From JBBDIK01 sp964640385 (GTDB taxonomy: Bacteria; Actinomycetota; UBA4738; JBBDHU01), in assembly GCA_964640385.1 (NCBI GenBank), contig CAZXFL010000041.1, forward strand, positions 1-11,326: a stretch of DNA of 11,326 nt. The letters run 5' to 3'. The translations under genes and the position numbers were made by a program. Positions within the stretch are counted from its first letter, which is position 1. Each line of letters opens with the position of its first letter. The notes under the pieces were generated by a model, which made no database searches, had not been told where the DNA came from, and worked only from the letters and a program-made list of their open reading frames with translations. Shown here in pieces: positions 1 through 8,200 of the stretch.

Positions 1-58
1 TGAAGGGGTCATAAACTCTCGATTCGCCTTCTGACCTGCGGCTAAGTAGAATCGCGCA

Positions 59-145
59 GTGCTCTTCTCGATCCTTTACTTCCTGCTCCGTCTGGTCCTT
101 CGTATCGCTCCCGACGACGACTCAAGAGAACGCGAAGCAGAGATC
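59..145 (+). pseudogene. N-terminal stub of a DDE integrase-type transposase
   Basis: A GTG-initiated frame opens with hydrophobic and arginine-rich residues (LFSILYFLLRLVLRIAP) followed by an acidic stretch ending in EREAEI. This resembles the conserved beginning of a family of actinobacterial integrase-core (rve) transposases, in which the next residues are normally a VLRHQLxVLRRQ helix. Here the match stops abruptly after AEI, at about position 143, and the frame then runs through low-information sequence to a stop near 469 without any DDE catalytic core. I therefore call it the 5' end of a transposase whose body was deleted or replaced. No terminal inverted repeat can be shown, partly because the window begins 58 bases upstream. 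The stub is not expected to be functional. The family call rests on about 28 residues remembered from the family, so it is moderate. Confidence 0.5.
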
Positions 146-511
146 CAGGGGCCGACCAGGTCGATTACCACGCCCCGCTCTGCCCACATGATGGACCCGG
201 TGGAACCCGACGAGAATGTCTCGACCGGAACGTCGAAAAGCGGTGGCTGCGCTCCTGGCGTGGCACCGCCCAACCGGAATCCAAGCGGCGCGGACACCGC
301 CGAACGCGAAGACAACGGCGTTACCGGACCCAACTCTCCCCGAGTCGCCAGTATCGGAACCCCGGAAACCAAACCTGGCTTTGATTTCTGCCAGGGGCGA
401 GGGCGAGGTCGGGCCGGTAGAAATCGACTAACGCCCAGGTCATCGGCGCCGCTCGCAGCACCCCGGTAACGAAATTCGCTGATCTGGTGACGCCACAGGC
501 ACACAAGTCGC
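146..511. other. unassigned stretch, no supportable gene
   Basis: Several frames are open by chance on both strands because of the high GC content, but none shows a recognisable domain, a good ribosome binding site or a convincing codon pattern. The stretch lies between a transposase stub and a truncated protease gene, so it is most simply decayed coding sequence or insertion debris. A frame on the minus strand (521 down to 321) continues out of phase from the signal-peptide ORF at 619-512 and could be its frameshifted remainder, but I cannot identify a family. Confidence 0.4.
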
Positions 512-619
512 CTACCGGCACAAGGTCACTCCGCCGATCGGGGATCTCGCAAGCGCCGGCGGGATGGTCACCAGAACGAACGCGAACAGGACGACCACGA
601 CACTCGCCCGTGCCCGCAT
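512..619 (-). pseudogene. signal-peptide micro-ORF (35 codons), probably a truncated secreted protein
   Basis: The minus strand encodes a classic Sec signal peptide: a start with two arginines (MRARAS), a hydrophobic core (VVVVLFAFVLVTIP) and a signal peptidase I site (PALA, cleaved before R25). Only 11 residues follow before a TAG stop. The ATG overlaps the TGA stop of the upstream protease fragment as TGATG, the arrangement typical of translational coupling, so the gene was probably the next cistron in the protease operon. A mature domain is missing. Either the gene was frameshifted or truncated, or the ORF is a short secreted peptide. Because the upstream gene is itself broken, decay is the simpler reading. 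It is too short for homology recognition. Confidence 0.4.
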
Positions 620-1743
620 CAGCAATCGATCAGAACGTCGCCCAGGTCCGCGATGCACGTGTCGTCGCCGGCACCGCCATCCACGGTCTCCCCGCCGACC
701 CCGTCCTGAGCATCGATCCGGTCGTCGCCGGGACCGCCCTCGAAAGCGTCGGCCCCGCGATGCCCGGTGAGGTCGTCCGCCCCGGGTCCGCCCTCAAGGA
801 CGTCGTCGTCCGGACCTCCGAGGAGCCGGTCACGACCCCCGTGGCCCGCGAGGTGGTCGCTCCCGGCGTTCCCCGCAACGACGTCGTCTCCGCCCAGGGC
901 GCAGATGTCGTCATCGCCCGAACCACCATCGAAGACGTCGTCCCAGTGCGCTCCGACGACCGTGCAGGTCGCGTCGAGCGCGGCTGCCGCGTTCAAGCGT
1001 CCGCCCGTGATCGTCCGGTCCCCCAGCGACCGCAGGGGGTCGACCGAGCCCAGGATCGCGTTCTTCACGTCGGCCACGCTTGCCGCGGGCCGGACCGACC
1101 AGACCAACGCCGCAACCCCGGACACATGCGGCGTCGCCATCGACGTGCCCGACAGGAAGAGGACCTCGTCCCCGGTCGGGGTTCCTACGCAGTGGATCGC
1201 GAGGCGGTCGATCTGCACCCCGTCGGCCCGCCCCGCCGCATCGGTTAACAGCTGGAACCGGAGGTACGCGGCGCCCTGACCGGCGAGCGGCCCCAGATCA
1301 TCGAAGGCCTCGGGACGTCCGGACGACTGCCCCGTGTGCCGCCCCAACTGGGCCCACGGTCCCCCGGGTGTCGTCGCACCGGATAGGCGCAGCACGTCGC
1401 CCGATGCCAGGTCCCGGACGAGCCGATACCAGAGTTCGCATTCGGATGTGCCGCTCAGGTCGATCGGTGACACCGTTCCGATCCACGAGTCCGTCCCGTT
1501 GCGGTAGGGACCATCCGGACTGTCGCTCAACGCGAACCCGTTGAGTCTCGCGACACGTCCCCAGGAATCGTGCACGCCTCCGGTGTTCCAGCGGCCGGCA
1601 AGATCTAGGTCGAAACCCTCGCGGAACGGATCGGTCAACGGGAACTGATCGCCGAGGACGTCGCGCCCGGGGGCCGCCAGATCCACTGCGTCCGTGCCGT
1701 GGTTCGAGCCGAACCACAGTTCGTCGCGCACATCCGTCGCACC
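619..1743 (-). pseudogene. C-terminal fragment of a secreted subtilisin-like (S8) protease with RTX-type calcium-binding repeats
   Basis: The open frame begins inside the peptidase S8 domain, at GATDVRDELWFGSNHGT, followed by VDLAAPG and, about 175 residues later, GTSMATPHVSG with the catalytic serine (codon 1143-1141). The catalytic Asp and His and the signal peptide would lie further upstream, but a TGA at 1785-1783 blocks the frame and the sequence there belongs to an unrelated gene on the other strand. Between AAPG and the serine motif sits an inserted segment of about 160 residues with a beta-sandwich look (GLxDSPxGxY, IDLSG, ELWYRL), like domains near immune-inhibitor-A-type proteases. 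The last 100 residues are glycine/aspartate nonapeptide repeats (GGxGDD, GGPGxD) of the hemolysin type, ending in IDC. Nothing suggests a usable start; the GTG at 1731 lies inside the domain. The protein would have been exported, but as it stands it cannot be an active protease. Confidence 0.85.
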
Positions 1744-1765
1744 ATCCGGTCGGTGTGGCGACGGA
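1733..1765. repeat. 8-bp inverted repeat at the protease/NHL junction
   Basis: TCCGTCGC at 1733-1740 and its exact reverse complement GCGACGGA at 1758-1765 flank 17 bases. The left arm encodes ATD of the protease on the minus strand, and the right arm encodes ATD of the NHL fragment on the plus strand. Both homologies end between the arms, so the repeat marks the breakpoint between two unrelated genes. Confidence 0.7.
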
Positions 1766-1973
1766 CCAGGATCATGTCTACGTCACCGACAACGGCAACC
1801 GCCTCGTTCAGAAGTTCGCCAAGGACGGCACCTTCATCGAGCAGTGGGGCGGATACAACGCGCCGACGGGCATCGCTGTCGATGACTTCGGCAACCTCTA
1901 CGTGGTGAGCAGCTACTACGACTACATCCAAGTCTTGGACGCCGAGGACGGACGACACCGTTCCGATAACTGA
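1744..1973 (+). pseudogene. two-blade fragment of an NHL-repeat beta-propeller protein
   Basis: The plus frame reads PVGVATDQDHVYVTDNGNR, then IEQWGG, then APTGIAVDDFGNLYVV and a shorter tail. This is two successive NHL repeats with the usual P-x-G-V/I-A-V/T-D start, the G/D-x-x-YVTDxxN strand and a Q-x-F-x-x-x-G link to the next blade. A complete NHL propeller has about six blades, normally behind a signal peptide or domain linker, and neither exists here. The frame stops with TGA after DAEDG plus six unrelated residues. There is no ribosome binding site at the nominal GTG (1755), and the upstream side is protease sequence on the opposite strand. This is an internal scrap of a larger, probably extracellular protein, brought here by rearrangement. 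Confidence 0.7.
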
Positions 1974-2047
1974 TGCGAACTGGTGAGTCATTCACCGACT
2001 GTCCAGGATGACCCACACCACGCGAATCCGAAAAGAGTGACAAAAAC

Positions 2048-2107
2048 CGAAATCGCACAGATCGGACCGATGGCCGAGGGAAGTGACGAAATGGTGACGC
2101 GATTTCG
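2048..2107. repeat. 9-bp inverted repeat plus GTGAC direct repeats upstream of the promoter
   Basis: CGAAATCGC (2048-2056) and GCGATTTCG (2099-2107) form a perfect 9-bp inverted repeat with 42 bases between the arms. The right arm ends at the base before the putative -35 box. Inside it, GTGAC occurs at 2083-2087 and 2094-2098, exactly 11 bases apart (one helical turn), with a third copy at 2037-2041. This geometry would suit a transcription factor binding next to RNA polymerase, but no family consensus is recognised. Confidence 0.4.
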
Positions 2108-2137
2108 TTGACGGCCTGCCCGCTCCTCACCTACGGT
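2108..2137 (+). promoter_or_regulatory. candidate sigma70-type promoter of the RHS gene
   Basis: TTGACG (2108-2113) and TACGGT (2132-2137) are separated by 18 bases. They match the TTGACn -35 and TAnnnT -10 pattern of housekeeping actinobacterial promoters. Transcription would start near 2144, giving a leader of about 65 bases before the ATG at 2211. This was found by eye only. Confidence 0.45.
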
Positions 2138-2196
2138 TCCACGTGCTTGGGTCTCGCATCGCGTTGCCCATCCCTTTTCGACTGATCATTCGACGC

Positions 2197-2202
2197 AGGG
2201 AG
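2197..2202 (+). promoter_or_regulatory. ribosome binding site fixing the RHS start
   Basis: AGGGAG lies 8 bases before the ATG at 2211, and that ATG is followed directly by a good signal peptide. The two together fix the start. Confidence 0.75.
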
Positions 2203-2210
2203 CACTGAAC

Positions 2211-5200
2211 ATGACGAAGCTGCCGGTATCTGCTCGTTTCTCACGCATGCGAAGCCGGCTCGTCCGGCCGTCTGTTTCGTGGCTTTCCGCCCTCGTCATG
2301 CTCACGTCATTGCTTGCGGCGGTGCCCGCGGCGGCGCAGGCCGAGGAACCCGAGCCCCGCGAGATCGAGCTCGCTCCCGCGCAGCCGATGCCCGAGCCGC
2401 TCGGACTGCAGGACCGGATGCCGAGATCCGTCGAGATCTCGCAGCCGGGCTTCGACCAGGTCACCCGCGAGGCGATCACGTTCTCCGACGAGGCCGCCGC
2501 GGAAGAGATCGTGTCCGATCTGGTTCGCACCGGCCGCGAAGGTGAGGTCGACTTCTATGCCGAGGGGCAGAACCGTCCGTCTCACATCGCGGTCGTGGCC
2601 CCCGGGCCCGACTCCCTTCCCGTGCTCGAGCGATCGGGTGAGGGCTGGACCGGATCCTTCGAGAACGCGACGGTATTCTTGCCCCGTCAGCTGTCTTCAT
2701 CCGCGCCGGTCACCTACACCGTCGGGGCCTCGACGCTTTCGCTCTCACCCCTCGCGGCCGAGAGCCAGCCCCTGGGCCTTGAGAAGGTCACCGGCCAGGA
2801 GGCCGATGACCGAAAGATCGTCTATCAGGACGTGCGAACCGGCGTGGACTACGTCTACTTCCTCGTCCAGGGCGGTTTTGAAGAAGACACGATTTTTCGC
2901 ACCCCGGCTGCGGCAACATCGACGCTCACCTGGCGGGCGAGCCTTAACGGACTGAGCCTTTCGCTGAACGAGGGCGGGGGCGTCTCGATTTCGGATGTCT
3001 CGGGCCTCGTTGCGGAGATCCCGGCCCCGGTCGCGACCGATGCCGCGGGCGAGTCCTCCACGGGGACCTACGGCCTTAGCGAGCTTTCGAACGGCGACAC
3101 GAAGATCACGCTGAGCCTGGATGAAGCCTTCCTTGCCGAGGCGACCTACCCCGTGACCGTCGACCCGGGCGCGTCGACGCTTCATCCTGCACGTGATGCC
3201 TTCGTGGACCAGGAGTTCCCGAACACCGAGTACGGCAACACCACGAACCTGAAGGTCAAGTCCAATGCCAACAGGACGCGCAGGTCCTTCATCCACTTCG
3301 ATGTCGACAGCCTGGTGGCCTCGGATCGGCTCGTCTATCAGGCCGACCTCAAGCTTCGAAACATCGACCGTGATGCGGGAACGTCGGTGGAGGCGATGCC
3401 CATCACGAGTGCGTGGCCGTCTCAGTTGAACTGGAACTCGCAGCCCTCAGCGGGCTCGACGATCGACACGGAGCAGAACGGCTCGGGTGCGCTGTGGACC
3501 TGGGACGTGAAGAGCCTGTACCAGTCCTACCTCGACGGGACCGATGCCAACCGCTACGGCGTGCGCCTTTCCTCAACCGGAGGAGAGGCTCGCTGGTACT
3601 CGAGCGAGGTCGGAGGGGTCGATCGTCCTGACCTCGTCGTCTCCTACAACGACCTTCCCGACGTAGCGACCTATCGCTCGCCGGATGAGGGTGTGGTCGA
3701 GTCCGAGAACGTCGGCCTTCGGATCGACGCGATCCCGTCTGACCCGAACGGCGACCCGGTGCTCGTTCGCTACCAGGTTTCCACCTCCCAGAGCGACTTC
3801 ACCGGCTCGCATCTGGTGGCAGAGTCCGGCTGGACCTCCCAGCGGACCTGGTTCGTAACCCCCGGCAAGCTCGTCAACGGCAGTACGTACTACTGGCGGG
3901 TGCAGTCAGCCGACGTCTGCTCGGGCACTAGCGTTCTTTGCTCGCTCGTCGACGGTGCGGGGGTTACCCACACCCAGCCTGCCACCGCGCCCCGGCAGCT
4001 CACCCTCTCGGTACCCAAGCTCGGGATGGACGAGCGCTACCCACTTTGGTCCCAGGAGCTCGGCAACAACATGATGCTCTCGGTGAACGAGGCGAACGGG
4101 AACCTGGTCCTTGATATGCCCTTCGATACCCGCCAGGTGCGTTCGGGGGACGTCGAGTTCGGCCTTACCTACAACTCGCGCGACGTGGCCGACGAGGGCC
4201 TGGGTGCCGGCTGGAACCTGCACGCGGGCCCCGCGGGCGTGGACATGCCCTACAGAGTCAAAGAGATCAATCCGGCGCCGGACTCTGGGCTTCGGATGTA
4301 CTTCGATTCGGGTGAGAAGGCCTACTTCTTGCTCCGCGATGTTGCCTCCGACTCCTACCTCTCGCTTGGCGCAGGAACCGGGCGGGTCGATCGAACCGAA
4401 GCCGGGACCTACGTCTACGAGCCTGCCGACGGGGGCACCTACACATTCGATTCATCCGGCAAGCTCGCAACCGTCCGGTTCCCCGGCACGAAGGTCTCCG
4501 CGGCAGCCACGGGGGACGTGCTGAGCTACACCTACGATGCCTACGGGCACCTCACACAGGTTTCTTACAACGGTGGCCAAGCCATCACCTTCACCTGGAC
4601 GGCCGGGTCCTCCGGGGTGCTGGACACGGTCTCTACCTGGGACGGCGCGAGCTTCGACGTCACGGTGGACTCAGGCAAGATCCGCGTCACCAATCCCGCG
4701 GGGGAGACCTATGAGGCCAAGCGCACTGGCTCGGCGGTCTACGAGATCCGCGACGGCGAGGTCTATGACCGCGGGAACACCGGCTGGCTGATTACCTACG
4801 ACGCATCCGGTCACGTGATCTCCGCCAAGGCTCCCGGGGCGTCCGACGCCTATACCCTCGAGTACGCGGGGCCGTTCTTCGGCGACACGGCGAGCGTCAC
4901 CTACCTGACTGACCCCCGGGGGCAGGGGACTTCAGATCCGAACGACTTCCGCACGATGATCGAGCCCGACACCACCGGGCTTCCGATCCGAGTAACCGGA
5001 CCTGCCGACCAGACGGGGTACCTGCCGGTCGTGACGCGCTACTGGGACACGAACAAGAACCTCGTCTGTGAGCGCTCCGCGGAGGCCAACGCGTATTCCC
5101 TGATTTCCGATCCGCAGCAGTGCAACGATGCCGCGAACCTCTCGAGCACCTACACCTACGACTCGACCGGTCCCTACGTCGTGACTGAGGCCGATCAGGG

Positions 5201-8200
5201 GGTGTCCGCCCAGGGAGCGGGCGACGTCGCCGACACCGATGTCGACTACGACACGGGGGTAAGCGGTCCGCGCTTTACGACCTACGACACCTCGGACATG
5301 TCTGGGCCTCCGGTCGACGCGGGGTTCTGGTCCGATCCGCTTACTGCCTCCCACGGGGCGGGCGGCCCGGCCGGCGTGACGGACAACGACAGTTTCTCGA
5401 TCGTCTTCGACGGGTACCTGACCAACACCGGCCCGGCCGACAAGACCTACAAGTTCCGTATCTACTCCAACGATGGTTCTCGCCTGACCGTCTCGGACAC
5501 CGTGCTCACCGACTGCTACGGGCAAGCCCAGCTTTCCACCAGCTACAACTGCGGCACGAACCAGGATGTCTCGATCACGCTGGGCACCGGGCTCACGCCG
5601 ATCCAGATCCGTTATTCCGAACTCACCGGGTCGGCGAACTTCGACATCCAGTGGAACGGGGGATCGGGTTCGACCTTCACGACCATGAACGGTACGGACC
5701 TCACCTCTGAAGCGGGGATCCTGACCGACGTGACTTCGCCGGAGGTAAAGGACGAGACCATCGCCGATGGACCTACGCGCCTTGATACCGACGAGAGCTA
5801 CGCAGGTGCCGATGCGAAGATCACTCACCTCGCGACGACCACCACCGAAACCGACCTCGATTCGGCCAGGCAGCGAATCGAGACTTCGGTCTACGACAAC
5901 TATGGGCGCCTGACCAGTGATACGCAGGGTTCGGGCACGTCGGACGCCGCAACCACCACGTTTTCCTACGCCACAACCTCGCGGTGCGTGACCGAGGAAC
6001 TCGGTCCGATTGCGGGCATGGACACCGATCGGACCTGCAATGCTCGCGGGCAGGTGACTTCTGAGACGCTCCACGTGCGAGCGACCTATGACCAGCCGGC
6101 CCAGGACCGCACCACGACCTACACGTACGACGGGATGGGTCGGGTGCTGACGGAGGACACGCCCGGAGCGGGCATCAAGACCTACACCTATGACGACGCT
6201 GGGGAGAGCGAAACCGAGGACGTGCTGCTCTCGGGAACAACCCACGCGATCACCACACACACCTACAACGACGCCGGCCAGGAGACCTCTACGCAGGGGC
6301 CCGGATCCGACGTCGTGAACTTCACCTTCGACAAGGCCGGGAACCGCATCACGGAATCCGATCCCCGGAACTCCTCGTGGGTGACCACGCGGGTGTTCGA
6401 TGCCCACAACCGGGAGATTCAGGTCACGACCCCGTCAGGACTTGTCTCAACGACCCAGCACGTGCTCAAGGAGTCCGGGAACTACGTGAATGAAACCAGG
6501 GAGATCTCCCCTGCCGGGGTCACCACCACCACGACCCTTGACCTTCGCTCCCAGGAGACTTCGGTCAAGCGGGGTTCCCTTGGCGCTACGACCTACGGCT
6601 ATGACGAGTCGGGCAACACTACGTCCACCGATGACCCCGGCGCGGACGCGGTGAACGAAACCTCCAACGCTTTCTCGGACACGACGCAGGCCACCGCGCC
6701 GGATCCGGGGCCCGGCGACGCCGTCACTACCTTCACCTACGACGCCCTGGGTCGCCAGACCGCGGTCAATGGGCCGAGAACCGATGCCGATGACCGGTTC
6801 GTCATGACCTATGACGCGGCAGGAAACCTTTCAAGCGTCCAACAGGCGGGTCTTGCTACCCCCAACACAACGAACTACGCCTACGACGACGCCGGGGAGC
6901 TCGTTCGCGTGGCCCAACCACTGGACGCGGGCACGACCTTCGTCCGAACCTTCACCTACGACGTCGCCGGAAACCAAACGGCCATCACCGACTCCCGCGG
7001 GACGGTTCAGAACACCTACGACGCGGGTGGTCGTCTCGTCTCCGAGACGCTTCCGAACGGGGTCCAGAAGGATCACACCTACGACGTCGATGGCAACGAG
7101 ACGACGCTTGCCGCGACCAAGACTGGGTTCGGCACCGCAACGCGGAGCTTCGGCTACGACGAGGCTGCCCATTTGACCAGCGCTTCCCAGGGGTTACAGG
7201 TCGTTAACCTCACCTACGATTCTGATGGACGCCTGACGGGGGCAACGACCAACACGGGTGCGAACTCCACCAGGTCCTACAACGCCACTACGGGCAAGGT
7301 CTCATCGGTCACGACGCCGGCCGGAACCACGACCTTTTCCTGGAACGCCGATGGGCTGATCGCCTCGGCGACGGATCCGTTCACGAACCAGCCAACGACC
7401 TACACCTGGAACTCGGCTGGGCAACTCACCGGCCGGACAGATCCTGCGGGGCTCACCTGGGCAAGTTCCTACGATTCGGCCGGACGGGTCGATACGCAGA
7501 CCATCTCGAACACCACGGGCCAGGTTGCCTCTTTCGACCTTGGCTACGACCCGGCCGGTAACGTCACCTCGCGCCAGGAGATCGTGAAGAAGCCCGACGG
7601 GACGAACCTTCCGGGCTCCGGCACCTGGACATATGGCTATGACCCAGCGAACCGGATGATCTCGGCAACCGATCCCAGCAGCACCGTCACGACCTACGGG
7701 TATGACCGGGCAGGCAACCGAACGAGCGTGAAGATCGGAGCGGCGGCTGAAGTCACGACGACCTTCGATGCCGCGTCGCTGCCGGTCTCCTCCTCGGACG
7801 GCACGACCTACACCTATGACGCGATGGGCACGCTCATAGCCGTCGACAAGTCGGGAGGCGCCACCGGGGACCAGTGCTATGCCTACGACGGGTTCGGGCT
7901 CGTGGCCAGCATGAAGAAGGACTCGACCACAGGTTGCAGCGCCTCCTCGGGAGACGTGACTTACGCCTATGACGCGCTGGCACGTACCTTGACGCGAACG
8001 GAAGGCTCGGACACGACCACCTTCGCCTATGAACTGGACGGTGAAGATCTGGCAAGGGAGGTTGTTGGGTCCCAGACAACGTTGTACGCGAACTCCCCTG
8101 AGGCACCGCTCGCATCCTCTACCGGAGGACAGGCACGGTTCTTCCTGAAGGATCTTCACGGAGATGTGGTGGGAACGGCGAATACGTCTGGAGCGGTAGC

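Larger units (their letters stand above)
1974..2210. promoter_or_regulatory. intergenic leader of the RHS operon
   Basis: This 237-base gap carries no gene. Its left part is comparatively A-rich (around 2030-2060) and holds a small hairpin, GGTGA-gtcat-TCACC (1982-1996), just after the NHL fragment. The right part holds the repeats, promoter and ribosome binding site listed separately, all pointing towards the RHS gene. Confidence 0.5.

Noticed and set aside
76..504. A 142-codon minus-strand frame at the left end
   Set aside because: It has no ribosome binding site or domain, and it overlaps the transposase stub. I could not support it as a gene.
487..1248. A 253-codon plus-strand frame opposite the protease fragment
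   Set aside because: Its valine/arginine/aspartate periodicity is the mirror of the glycine-aspartate calcium-binding repeats on the minus strand.
4932..6407. A 491-codon open frame on the minus strand inside the RHS gene
   Set aside because: It lies antisense to the YD repeats and the PA14 domain. Its length is a by-product of biased codons in the repeats, it has no recognisable domain, and the plus-strand gene is unmistakable.
4528..8180. Repeated TACGAC/TATGAC words resembling a tandem DNA repeat or CRISPR array
   Set aside because: The words come from degenerate YD protein repeats of variable spacing and no constant DNA unit or spacer structure exists.
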